Shown here piece after piece: positions 33,073-44,614 of a DNA stretch of 64,000 bases; positions within the stretch are counted from its first letter, which is position 1; each line of letters begins with the position of its first letter. The notes under the pieces were generated by a model. It was not told the DNA's origin and ran no database searches. It saw only the letters and a list, made by a program, of their open reading frames with translations. The translations under genes and the position numbers were made by a program. The stretch is from Eretmocerus hayati (taxonomy: Eukaryota > Arthropoda > Insecta > Hymenoptera > Aphelinidae): the NCBI GenBank assembly GCA_029851415.1, contig CM056744.1, positions 118,328,838 to 118,392,837 of the forward strand, read 5' to 3'.

Positions 33073-35450
33073 GCTTTCTCTAAAGAGAAAGCTTTGTTTT
33101 CGACACAGCAAATTTTTGATCAATTTTTCCATTCAACCCAATATTTTCTTCAACATAATTCATCTTATCAAAAAAGTGCTTTAACCATCTTATTCCTCTC
33201 GCCAAAATCTAACGATTGTAAGTAACACTTTTCCCCTTAGAATCCTCAAAAACCCCCCAGTGACTCATCTCTCCGGCCCTTTGTCTGTGTCTGTGTGTGT
33301 GTATGTGTGTTGTTTTTTTTGCGCCACGCTTTCTCTTCTACACTCCACTCTATCGATTTTTGCTTTCCTACAAGTTGTAGAGAATGTCTCAGAGATGAGA
33401 CCAGTGATTTGCCTGGTCTCCTCTCCAAATCGAATTTAATTTAAACGTTTTTTGAGGTAAAATCGCTGAAATTGTGTACTTTCATACTAAAATATCTCTT
33501 TCTAACTTTACCTTACCCCAATTTTGATTACCTAGGCTACGGTTTTTTTGGCTCAATCTATCTTTTGGTTAATACCGAAATTCCATTCAAACTCCATCAA
33601 CGTGAATTTTTATAAAAAAACCAAAATTTCCAACAAAAACAGCAATTTGAGCATGTTTAGACCTATTCTATCAAAATTCTGTTTTAACCAAATTACTCGT
33701 TTTGTTGAAAAAACCTCACTTTAGGTAGCCCAAATCCCCATAACTATTTTCCTCAAAAAAATAACTCAAAATATACAAAAATATTTTTTTCAATATTCAT
33801 ATTTTCCTCATATTTCTCCTCTAAACTACTTTATTCAAATTTTACTCAACTAAGTTGATACTTTTTCATCGTTCTAAATCGATTGGTTGATACCGAATTT
33901 TCTCAAAATCCGTTTTAATACATTCAAAATCCCATTTATTCCGCAAAAATCCAAATTTTTTCAAAATACTCCCATTCAACCCAATATTTTCTTCAACATA
34001 ATTCATCTTATCAAAAAAGTGCTTTAACCATCTTATTCCTCTCGCCGAAATCTAACGATTGTAAGTAACACTTTTCCCCTTATAACCCTCAAAAACCCCC
34101 CAGTGACTCATCTCTCCGGCCCTTTGTCTGTGTCTGTGTGTGTGTGTGTATGTGTGTTGTTTTTTTTACGCCACGCTTTCTCTTCTACACTCCACTCTAT
34201 CGATTTTTGCTTTTCTACAAGTTGTAGAGAATGTCTCAGAGATGAGACCAGTGATTTGCCTGGTCTCCTCTCCAAACCGAATCTGATTTAAAAGTTTTTT
34301 GAGGTAAAATCGCTGAAATTGTGTACTTTCATACTAAAATATCTCTTTCTAACTTCACCTTACCCCAATTTTGATTACCTAGGCTATGGTTTTTTTGGCT
34401 CAATCTATCTTTTGGTTAATACCGAAATTCCATTCAAACTCCATCAACGTAAATTTTTATAAAAAAACCAAAATTTCCAACAAAAACAGCAATTTGAGCA
34501 TGTTTAGACCTATTCTATCGAAATTCTGTTTTAACCAAATTACACGTTTTGCTAAAAAAACCTCACTTTAGGTAGCCCAAATCCCGATAACTATTTTCCT
34601 CAAAAAAATATCTCAAAATATACAAAAATATTTTTTTCAATATTCATACTTTCCTCATATCTCTCCTCTAAATTACTTTATTCAAATTTTACTCAACTAA
34701 GTCGATACTTTTTCATCGTTCTAAATCGATTGGTTGATACCGAATTTTCTCAAAATCCGTTTTAATACATTCAAAATCCGTTTTACTCCCGAAAAATCCA
34801 AATTTTTTCAGAATACTCCATTTTTATAATCCTTACACCAACTATATTAAAATTTGCCCTCAACCATACTACATATATTCCATGGAAAACCCTAGTTTAG
34901 GTCATCTGAATTCCCCTAAAAGGCAATCTTCTTATAATAACTCAAAATATCAGAAGGAAATCGCATCTAAAATTCATTTTCCGAAAAATCCAAATTTTTT
35001 TTTAAAAACTCCATTTTTATGATCTTCTCACCAACTGTATCAAAATTTTCCCTCAACCAGACTACATATCTTCCATTAAAAACCCCAGTTTAGGTCATCT
35101 TAATTCCCCTAACAGTGAATCTCGTAATAATAACCCAAAATATTAGAGGAAAATTGCAGCTAAAATTCATTTTATCCTCATATCTCCCTCTACAACTAAT
35201 CTATCCACCTTTTAATGGACTAGAGAGATACTTTTCCCTCATTCTACATCGATTGGTTGGATCCAATCATTGGATTGTGAGTGTGATATGAAATGCAATT
35301 AAATTAGATTAAAAAATAAAATTATTCCGTAGGAATCCCAATCATCATTTTGGAATTTGATCAGTTTTGCAAATTTCTCATTAGGTTCAGTGAACCTCTT
35401 AAACTATTTCGCTAAGAGAAAGCATTCTGCTAATCTCATTTAGCAGCGTA
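33073..35450. mobile_element. 2.38 kb insertion with internal 843 bp tandem duplication
   Basis: Absent from the left arm, where the flanking E1 sequence is continuous (ACATTTTTTCTCTCA). It starts with a perfect hairpin, GCTTTCTC-TAAA-GAGAAAGC, and ends with GCTAAGAGAAAGC plus a small CTGCTAA..TTAGCAG hairpin. Inside are two nearly identical units of 843 bp (33,129-33,971 and 33,972-34,816), then two degenerate ~193 bp units starting near 34,815 and 35,008. There is no coding capacity. It is probably a non-autonomous element with satellite-like growth; the class is unresolved. Confidence 0.75.
33129..34816. repeat. Tandem pair of 843 bp units
   Basis: Both units start with CCATTCAACCCAATATTTTC. 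They share a TG-rich run (near 33,285 and 34,128), the phrase GAGAATGTCTCAGAGATGAG, and many poly-A/T stretches. They differ by scattered substitutions only, so the tandem event is fairly recent. Confidence 0.9.
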
Positions 35451-35589
35451 TTTTCTCTCAAGAATGAGGTCGGCAACCTGCATATTCCAAAACTGCGAAG
35501 GGTTTGTTTCATCACGGAGTATATGCCATAATTTTTCTAAATCGAAATGGCTGAAAAAGTTGAGGCGCTGGTGCCTCCTTAAATCTCTG

Positions 35590-36130
35590 ACAAAAATTTG
35601 ACGGTTTCTCTTCAGGAAAACGTGAATATCTCAAGTTTGACACTAGATGCGTCTACGTGGGTGGTCTTATTCGAGAGGTCTTGGAAAATCTATCGAAATC
35701 ATCATTGAAAATATGATTTTGTAGTTATAGTCAGCCTGTACAAGCAAAAAATGTGAAAATCACACAAATATCGATTTCTTAAAAACCCAATTTTCTAAAA
35801 TTCTGAAAATTTGATATTTGATGTAAAATTTTGTGTTCTTTTCGATATAATGGTCTCATTTTCCTTTTTTGACTTTTAAGTTGATTTTTCGTCCATTTAT
35901 TGACTCTACATACCCACATGCGCAAGACGGCTCCACGAGCAGCCACACAATCGCTTCTACTGCGCATGCGCAGAGATATCAGACTCCGGGACCCATTTAC
36001 TCCAATAGCCGATGAAATTCCCATCAAAATGACCACTGGTAGAGTTTAGTTTCGTTCTGCGAGACCAGAATGACAGATCATTGAATAAACTTCAGAGCCA
36101 CTTCCAAAGAATTCAGTCCGAGAGGCGTAA
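35590..36130. repeat. Repeat E2, right-arm copy
   Basis: Matches the reversed segment 47,040-47,575 over about 530 bp and, more weakly, 19,293-19,500. It contains CTGCGCATGCGCAG near 35,960. The left arm keeps only about 50 bp of it (14,013-14,061). Confidence 0.75.
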
Positions 36131-36486
36131 GTTAGGGGTCTTGGTTGCTTCTTCCCGTACAACAATGGGCCAATGAGAAGGATATTCCCTTCCCGTTCCA
36201 TTGTGGTTGAGCTATCTGCTCGGAATGTTTCGATTGAAAAAACTCTTGATTACGACAGAACTCCTGTCTGCGATAGAATTTGATACGAAGAACCGACAGG
36301 TCAGGCATGGATTGGGTAGCTTGTATCAATAACAGAAAGGAGCTGCTTATGTACTCTCTTCGAATTCATATTTCTCTTTAGTTTCTATTTTAACACTACG
36401 GAGAACTCTGATATGGAAAAGTAACAGATTATTATGGATATTTCAAAAAATATGGACCTCTTGGCGATATAATTGCAATATTACAG
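36131..36486. other. Right-arm-only sequence beside E2
   Basis: About 355 bp between E2 and the arm gene, missing in the left arm, where homology jumps from about 14,012 to E2. No gene or repeat recognised. Confidence 0.5.
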
Positions 36487-37835
36487 TCGTTTCTCCTTCA
36501 ACATCTTGCAGTCTTTAAAATCTTCCGATGTTGAGAACTATCGGACTCGAATCGTCTCCTCTTCAATGGGTCCGAAGCAGTGATAACCTGTTGTTCCTTC
36601 TACGGTTTTCACCAACTCACTGCGTCCATCTAGGAATCTTTCACTCTCCTCGATTTCTCTGTTTGGAATGAATAGTGTTATGATCTTGGAGTCCCAAGTA
36701 TTAGTCCATTGGACGAGATCTTCTACATTTTGGATTTGACCTGAGGTAGGCCTTTGTGAGCGAGCTTTCTTACCTGAGCGTTTCGAACAACCACCCAACC
36801 CATCACATGCACCTTTGCCGTGCGATGTGGCACAAAAATGCCATTCGCCGTCTAATCCAAAGTCCTTGCGATGATGGCACAAGTTCAGGAAATTAGTCTT
36901 GTTTTTGTACTGCCAATCTGTCATGTGTATCATCCTGGTTAGATATCCGATCTTTTCCAACAAAATCCTAATTAGATGCTTTTAGAACGTGTACACTAGG
37001 GTGGGCCGAAAAATGACTTTTTTCGAGAATTGATACGGGCTAGTGTGCAAAAGTTAGGTTTCTACGTGTAGATGTGGAAAAACTTTCGCTGGGCGCTGAG
37101 AAATGAGATTTTAGGGTCGAGCAAGAGCCATGAAGTTTTTATCAAAATTAACACGGGTTTAAATGGGAAAACGCAAAATTCATCACTTTTTTCCTCCTAA
37201 CTTTGCTTGTATCTCTGGCGGATCTGAACATTTTTCAACGTAGCTTAGCTCATTTTGAAGCTTGTTCCAAGACCTTGAAAATGAGTCAAGGTACGTCTAA
37301 TTTCAAGCAAGCGGAGCCGAGCTATCTCAATTCCCGCAAAAAGTGATTTTTATCGAAATAACAAAAAATAGGCGATTTAACGTTGTGGTGCTTGCTGAGC
37401 GATCAAAGCTCCACAATACCACATTGAATGCGAGTCTGGTCGCTGAGTAGGTCTCCAAAACTACATTTCTATGCGTAGATATGAATTTGTCATCGTTCTT
37501 GAGCTCAGATAAACGCCTTTAAGTTCTGCTGATACATGTATGACAAGAATTCTACCATACAAGCTACAAATAATTATTAGTACTCAAGCTCTTGCTAGAG
37601 ATTTCAGAGCTATGAATACTCAATTTCGAATGTTTTATGTCCTTGTCATCGCACTTTTCCGCAAGGAATCTCACCTCAACGTCCCATCTTCACCTGCATG
37701 AATTCATTGATGATCCAGGAAACTTTATCAGTGATCCGGACGGCAAGCAAGGGTTTTTGGCGTGGACTCGCTAGGAGATACAACCCTCCTCTTTTCTCGT
37801 ACGGGCTTGGGACCGTCAATGGCAGAGTTACTTCT

Positions 37836-37940
37836 TTGTTTTTTTGTTTTTTTTTTGTTTTTTTTGTTTTTTTTTTTGTATTTTTTTGTTTTTTTTGTTT
37901 TTTGGCGTTTCTGAATTTTTTGTGTTTTTTTTGTTTTTCC
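37836..37940. repeat. T-rich low-complexity tract
   Basis: Long T runs separated by single G or A residues, just downstream (on the minus strand) of the transposase gene and inside the 4.3 kb element. Read on the gene strand it is A-rich and could contribute to 3' end formation. Confidence 0.7.
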
Positions 37941-38028
37941 TCAATCTTTTCTCTGTGAATTTCTTACTTGCTCATTTCTTTTGAATACTCTTAGTCAGGT
38001 GATAAATTGAGAATAATTTCTTGATTTC

Positions 38029-40251
38029 TCAAACAGGGTTGAAATCCTGCTTTGAATCGAATTTCGGCATAGAATTTCGAGATCGAAGTGTTGTTATTAT
38101 ATGATTTTCTCTTCTTTCTTTACCATAAACCTTGATCGAGGCATCTGTCACCAACTTAATCATACGTTCGACGGCTTGAGTATGACAAGGATACTTGGTG
38201 AATTCCCATTCAATAGGAATATTGTCATTTTCAAGATACATTTTGAGCTCATCCGTCTTGATGCTTTGTAAAACAGGAGGGGATCGAACCTGAAATTCTT
38301 GCCAATCAATCAGATCAATGTAACATTGAGCTTGGACGTTGATTCTAGGCATTTGAAACGGCTCATTCTGCATCCCAGAATTTAACTCCCTTGCTTGAAT
38401 GATTCGCTGCAAAGCTAAACGTCTAACCTGATCATCTTCATCGGTGAGCATGCTGAGTAAAATATTCTCCGGAGCTGCAAAATATGCATTCCGTGGAATC
38501 ACTGGATCGATTATCCCCAAGAGTTCTTGTGGTAGGTAACGTGAAGATTTTATGAACTCAAAAAGATGCCTTGATCCATCTTTGACCGAATTTCTGATTT
38601 TAATCCGGAACCAAGATGGGGCATACACTGTCAAAATAAATCCTACTAAAGTTTTCTGCTCGTAGCTTGGACTCGGCGTCGAAACGTAGTCTCTCAAGAG
38701 TGCATTTGCTGTTGTCACCCAACGAGAATGATTCAGTTTTCCAGGCTTTTGTATCGCGAGATGTACATCACATTCCCCAGAGTCTATAGCACGACACATG
38801 TTGTACAAATATTTCTGATCTTTGCTCAACTCTACACAATCCAGAGCAGGAAGCTCACATTTGATAGCTTCGAATTTCACAACGGGTAATTTTTCACATC
38901 CAACCAATTTTTTACCCAGAGGTCCCGAAAAAGAATTAGGGCCGGAGGTGACACCATCCAACTTTTGAAGAAGATGTCGGAGCGGCAACTCATTAAAATG
39001 CAGGAGACAAATGAATCTCTGAAGAGGTCGTTCAATCTTCGCCTCAAGTATGACAATGACTCCTTTTTTCGGGCCTGTGTTAACAACAGTGCCATCACAA
39101 CCAACAGCTTCAAGATTATCCAAAGTATCAAGGCGTTTCTCTGTGACATAGGATACGATGCTCTCTGAAATATCCGCACCTGATCCTGATTTTGGTGTCA
39201 CATGAGTGATATATTTAGAACCTGGCTCTTGTACTAATACATAGTGATCCTCCAAAATCTCAGTTGGGTACAGTTTGCCGTTTCGTTCCTCCATCATTTT
39301 AGTTTTGTCATGCCGCCCATCAAAGTATAAAGCACGAATTGGGTCACTTCCACTCCCTAATTCTCTCAAATTGAGAGCAAGCTTGGATTTCTCTCTTCGT
39401 AACTTGTTTTTATCTATCACAAACGGTTGAAATGAACCCATAACTGCTTGAATATCTTGCAACACACTAGAGGCAATCGCAGCTGTAGCTCTATCTGAAA
39501 CTCCAAATCTTGCAGAAGCAGCGGCTGTATTCGTAAGTTCAATCCTGACTTGGTTACCTGATGTTGGATCATGACTGGTGCTCGGTACTGGTATATATAA
39601 TTCTTGTGAATCGGGGGTGTTATGCGAACTCATATCCTCTGATGATGGTAGATCTTCACATTGTTCAGATGAATCATTGCGGGCTCTCTTAGGATCTGCC
39701 AAAACTTCACTCTCTGCCTCTGATCCTCGTTTCAGATCTTTTCTCTTAATTTGATAAATGAATAAAGACCTTGTCGTCCTTTGGTCTTTTAGGAAATCTC
39801 TCACATCAAACGGGACTTTTTGATCCTTCGGACAGTTACAACGAACACATGACTCACACTTACACGCCGCTATATCGAATAAGACGAGTGAATCCAATTT
39901 AAATTCTTCAACTTTCTCTTTAACGTGCACACTTGTTTCGATGCGTTTGCCAATTCGCTTCATTTTGCCATATTTCTTATGATAATCTAAAATCATGTCC
40001 TTAACTCTCTTGTGGGATACCGTAGGTATTTCATATTCTTTGTACATGTTCTCGATCTTGGAACTTACAATTTCAGCTACTACGCAAGCGGAGGGACAGT
40101 AACCGTTTTGGTTCTAGCCTATCTTGTGAGCTTCAAACAAGAAGTATTTCATCATATCTTGATATGTAGGTAGCTGACTAGGAGATAAATCTTTGGCAGC
40201 ACCGAAAATCGGACAGCTGTAGCTTCTGCGTGAATAATTTTGCTGCGCCAT
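38029..40251 (-). pseudogene. Transposase of the 4.3 kb element, intact except one TAG at codon 46
   Basis: The open frame from 40,047 gives 672 residues, but the frame extends upstream to ATG at 40,251 through a single TAG (40,114-40,116), making 740 codons. The upstream part (PIFGAAKDLSPSQLPTYQDM) and the downstream part (VSHKRVKDMILDYH, LFDIAACKCESCVRC) both match my memory of the N-terminus of an uncharacterised insect and cnidarian transposase-like family, which supports the longer frame. A Cys-rich cluster near residues 130-145 could bind zinc. The core shows YFDGRHDKT, GCDGTVVNTG, LLHFNELPLRHLL, then CHTQAVERMIKLVTDAS. The Asp, Asp and Glu in these motifs are plausible DDE residues by inference. 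There is no intron. With the TAG translated as stop, only re-initiation at 40,047 would give a protein. Confidence 0.75.
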
Positions 40252-43200
40252 GGTATGGAGGAAGTGATACCACGGAGGAGCGCGCGCTTATTTATGGAAA
40301 TCACACTCGCACTATTAATTGAGTATCCCAATAGTTTTAACGACGACTCTATCTCAGTCATCTCACAGAGTGAGAGAAGAGGGAACCGTCACAAAACAAT
40401 GCATGGCCTCAGTCCTGTATAACAAAATCCGAGTTCACGATTCTAGTAATGGTTCGCTGAAACGGTCATCCACCTGGTGGCAGGGCGCGGAACTACACGT
40501 AGAAATAATAATCGACGACTCAGCGCGCCTGACATCAACTCCGACTCGTCCCTTGATCTACTGTATAAGTACCTTGGGTGTCGAAATAAGCAACTCTTTC
40601 ACTTGATTCATTATACTTATGTACAGGCAGAGTACTCCAAACCCTCAGCACTATGAATCTTCTTCGCAGAACCACCGGATCACGCCACGATCAATAGAGT
40701 TATTGCGGAACATAGTAAATAAGCATTTTTCATATAATTTGTGTCAATATTGCACTGAATTTTCCATATCTACGCGCAGAAATGTGATTTCGAAGACCCA
40801 CTCAGCGACCAGACACGCATTCAATGCGGTGTTGTGGAGCTTTGATCGCTCAGCAAGCACCACAACGTTAAATCGCCTATTTTTTGTTATTTCGATAAAA
40901 ATCACTTTTTGCGGGAATTGAGATAGCTCGGCTCCGCTTGCTTAAAATTAGACGTACCTTGACTCATTTTCAAGGTCTTGGAACAAGCTTCAAAATGAGC
41001 TAAGCTACGTTGAAAAATGTTCAGATCCGCCAGAGATACAAGCAAAGTTAGGAGGAAAAAAGTGATGAATTTTGCGTTTTACCATTTAAACCCGTGTTAA
41101 TTTTGATAAAAACTTCATGGCTCTTGCTCGACCCTAAAATCTCATTTCTCAGCGCCCAGCGAAAGTTTTCTCATATCTACACGTAGAAACCTAACTTTTG
41201 CGCACTAGCCCGTATCAATTCTCGAAAAAAGTCATTTTTCGGCCCACCCTAGTGTACACGGTAAGAGTGTCGTGCTTCAATCGATGAGTGATCATAATGA
41301 TGTTGATGTGTTCTATTTCTCCTTTCCTATTCCTGGAATAAACTACCCACGGGGGTATGGTGCACTGATCGTTATTCCAAAGATGCTCTTGGACTTCGTC
41401 CTGGAGAGTAAATGCAAGATTTTGCGAAGAATTTCCGCATGTTAGAGTTCCTCCTAACAAAAGTGACTCTCTTCTCTGCTTCAAGAATCGAGATTGTTCT
41501 TTCGCAATGAAATCGTGCTCTCTAAGATCTTTCAAAGACTTGGGGAGATTTCTTAGAATCACTGCCACCGGTGGAGTTGAAGTTTCCTAAAAAACTCCTA
41601 AGAAACAAAGAGAGGAATACATCAGATTCATTAATATTCTTCTGTGAAACCTAAGCCACCTATCACAACAAGAATACCTATCCGTGCTCTTCCACTGTTC
41701 AAAAGTAACCAGTGTGATATTTTCATTGCTCAATAGAGTCTTGATTCCATCAATAACTGTTTCGACCCCAGGACATGAAGCACAGCTCCCTATGAAAATA
41801 TCATCGATTGAATTCGTAGAAGCATGCGCAATTTTAAACCAAAAATATCTCACCAAAGTGGCAGGCTAATGTTGGGGGATCACACTTTATCCTACTCAGT
41901 ACATGGTGGTAAGTCCAGTTTTTGTTTGTTTCATCCAATGACTCCAGGTCAAGACCATGCTACAGCAATTTGAAATTTTGGTGGATTTTGCAGACACACA
42001 CTGTATGCGTTCTACTGGCTCCAGCCAAAATGATATAAGGTGGACGAGCCTCTGCGAATCTTGTAAATCCAACTGAAATATCTGGATTGCTATCTCTGAA
42101 ATGCTGATAGGCTTCTTTCAAATCGCAAAGCAACAATCTTTTCTGACTCTGTAAAGTGTGAAATGTGGAAATGTTAGTCAAGATCGCGATTACTATTCGA
42201 ATAATTAGTACACTTCATTGCGGATTACCAATTGCCATGTATCCCAATATTCCCAACCATTCATATCAAATTACAGCTCAATACCAATCATACTTACTTC
42301 CACTCTTGATCCATCAACTTCGTGTGCCACATAATCCCAAATACCGGGCATGATGCGGCTTGTCTCATTGGAATCGTAGAATTCTTTAATTTTCCGTAAG
42401 ACATTGCGATCGAGGGGTCTATTTGTTTTATATGGAACCAAGGAGAAGATTTCTTGATCCTCAACCAGTCTTTTTACTCTGATCGATCTGTATTTCGAAA
42501 CTTCCATAGCTTTTTGAATCTGGTATGCAGGCCATGATTTTGGTAAAATGGACAGGAGCCTGTATTTCTCTTCAGTATCTTTGCAACTTGGTAACTTTTC
42601 TTTCAGCTGTTCAATCATTTCCTTGAAATATGCTGCATTCTCTGAATCCGACTTCAGATTAGGAATTTTCAGCTCTGGATTAAGGATCTTCATTTTTTTG
42701 GCCACCGACCCAACCACAGCACCGAAAGATTCGTCGATCGATCTCCGAAAAACACGACTCTAGTGCAACCATCGGATGAAGTAAAGATAGTTAGCTCAGT
42801 ATTGATAATGTCCTGCTTACCTTGCTAGTAATCTCAAGCTGGAAGTTTGGGATCTCTAAAATTTGCTGCACTTCCATGATTTTACTCTTCGCTTCATTGA
42901 TTCGATACTCGGCACTGACCCCCGATGAAGAAGATTGAATCCCTGCAAGCTGCCCTTGAGATTGAGATTTTAGATCGGATGTTTGAGACCCAGATAGCTC
43001 ATCTAACAATTCCTTTACACTGCGTTCTTCAAGTAATTGAGGAATCCTGATGTATATGCAATTCGAACACAATTTCTGACCAGGAACTACATCTACTTCA
43101 TTTTTGACTGACTCATAATAATCATCGGTGACATCATAAAGTTGAGTCCTGATTGTTTTCTTGTGTTTCATCAAAGGGTCACAACAAGAAATTTGATGTA

Positions 43201-43719
43201 CTGTGAAGAAATTGAGCTGCTGTTTCAAATGAAGTTGACAAAAAAAGTTACTCCTGTTTGTTTCCAAGCTTGAGCTCGCTCTGACTCAGGAAGATCTTTC
43301 AGGAGTATAATTTCTCCAGCACAGGCATCTGCGCTTCCTACTAGACACTCATGGCAGCTTTCTGAAGGAGAACAAAATTAGAGTTGTTATTCTTTAATTC
43401 AAACAATTCATGAGTGACGAGTCATTTTGTTATTACTCTCTCATTAAAAGAGTTCATGTAACAGTTCCAGAATGAATCATCTTATTGAAAATGATCAAGT
43501 TTTGGATCTCTGTTCAATAAAGATCTCATATATTGTTTCTTGATTCACGTGGTAAATCATCTTGAGTCACGAATTATTTAGTATGTGACTCATAATATGA
43601 GCGTGGAAGCTCATTATACGTTGGCAAGAGATATTCCAATGCTCAGTTTGGTAAGGAATGAATGTGCATCAGCATCATGCTAATATAGAGTAAAACAATT
43701 TCCTTGTACCATTTTATAT

Positions 43720-43783
43720 CAGTGCAAAAGTAGTATAACAGTGTTACGGGAATTCGTAAAACTGTTATACTACTTCTGCACTG
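43720..43783. repeat. 64 bp palindrome, right-arm copy
   Basis: Counterpart of 10,974-11,037, here with a few mismatches in the arms. Comparison with the perfect left copy shows decay or correction after duplication. Confidence 0.85.
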
Positions 43784-44197
43784 AGGAGGCAAGAGAACAA
43801 GGAAATCTACATTGAAAGTTATAACATTGGCATACAACCGTTGGTGCTATTGATAGACTTTTATGCCTACTATTCGACAAAGATTCACTGGCAAGCACTC
43901 CAAATGCCACCTAACACATGGAACAGAAATTCGAGCATTTTTGGAGGATCAGTAACTAGGGAAATTGATGAAAGTGATCTCTCACTCAAAACTGCTATAT
44001 CAATGACTAGCAATGTTTCTCGTACGATTGAAGGCGATTTTTAGAAGAGGATATCTAGCCCAACTAACAACTGGGATATTGATAACCACTCACCTTCTTC
44101 CATGGTCAAACGTAATAGTTCACATAGAACTTTGGATGGAATGATGTTGACTTCTCAAAGAGACCAAATTTCAATGCAACATCTAACTGGTATACTT

Positions 44198-44216
44198 ATT
44201 GATCATACAATGAGGG
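44198..44216. repeat. 19 bp junction sequence (reverse of 7,664-7,682)
   Basis: ATTGATCATACAATGAGGG lies immediately outside the right arm's last base of homology with the left arm. Confidence 0.6.
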
Positions 44217-44412
44217 AGAACCACAAGTAATTGGATCTTTGCATTTCTCTAAGTATCCCTGGAAACCATTCTGAAGATAAGAGAGTTCTACGGAATACTA
44301 CAAATTTTCCTTCAATGAGTACATCATTCATTTTCATTGCGAACAAGCTTATTGGAAATTCACATTTTAAAATAATGCTTGCTCTACTTAAAGCGATTCC
44401 TATCGATCGGAA

Positions 44413-44614
44413 CCATGGACATAGAAAGATATAGACTGCGGGTCAGGATTGGTAGAGTGGGACGCCGAGATTGCATAAGTGCAAGTGAGAGAGCATGACG
44501 TAAGAGTCACGTCGCTCCATAAGAAAGCATTGCCTCTTGCGCATCCGTCTCACTCGCACGAAGTCCCACGGCAATAACCCGCGAATCGCAGTCTATACCT
44601 TCTTATGTCTATGG
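44413..44614. mobile_element. ~200 bp palindromic MITE
   Basis: The left end CCATGGACATAGAAAGATAT and the right end (complement CCATAGACATAAGAAGGTAT) lead into a shared TATAGACTGCG, then GTGGGAC-type inner arms. The centre carries a CATGACGT..ACGTCG inverted motif. It is locally GC-richer than its surroundings. The target duplication is unclear. Confidence 0.75.

Larger units (their letters stand above)
36997..41251. mobile_element. 4,255 bp TIR transposon, hAT-like ends, 8 bp target duplication
   Basis: Inserted in the right-arm gene. GTGTACAC occurs at 36,989-36,996 and 41,252-41,259, and once at the empty site in the left arm. It fits the nTnnnnAn pattern of hAT target sites. The ends read TAGGGTGGGCCGAAAAATGA and its complement; TAGGG is like the ends of hAT elements such as Ac. 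The terminal inverted repeats are unusually long, about 486 bp (36,997-37,482 and 40,764-41,251). A single gene fills the interior. It is absent from the left arm, so it is younger than the duplication. Confidence 0.92.
36538..44103 (-). pseudogene. Multi-exon transposon-type protein, right copy, split by a transposon
   Basis: Reversed copy of the gene at 10,654-13,958. Exon 1 (ATGGAAGAAG) is at 44,103-44,094 and exon 2 starts at 43,371 after TTCTCCTTCAG. Further coding pieces lie at about 43,267-42,831, 42,717-42,308, 42,148-41,861 and 41,590-41,260, and the last at 36,963-36,538. The 4,255 bp element at 36,997-41,251 interrupts the segment between HDTLTVYT and the following helix. The T7-run frame break and the in-frame TAG after NFKLL are shared with the left copy. 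The region reading NENITLVTFEQWKSTDR is in frame here but shifted in the left copy. It therefore preserves coding sequence lost on the left, although it is itself dead. Confidence 0.7.
28310..44197. repeat. Right arm of the large inverted duplication
   Basis: Reverse-complement counterpart of 10,560-19,292, expanded to 15.9 kb by insertions at 33,073-35,450, 35,640-36,486 and 36,997-41,251. Its inner end is continuous with block B copy 2, whereas the left arm's inner end stops at the kinase locus. Confidence 0.9.

Noticed and set aside
37836..37940. Phe-rich frame over the T tract
   Set aside because: It is a translation of low-complexity poly-T sequence.
10560..44197. Assembly artefact as the explanation for the inverted arms
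   Set aside because: The arms differ by substitutions, an 8 bp-duplicated transposon, a 2.4 kb block and a MITE with its own target duplication. A simple mis-joined duplicate would not show this, although only long reads can exclude it fully.
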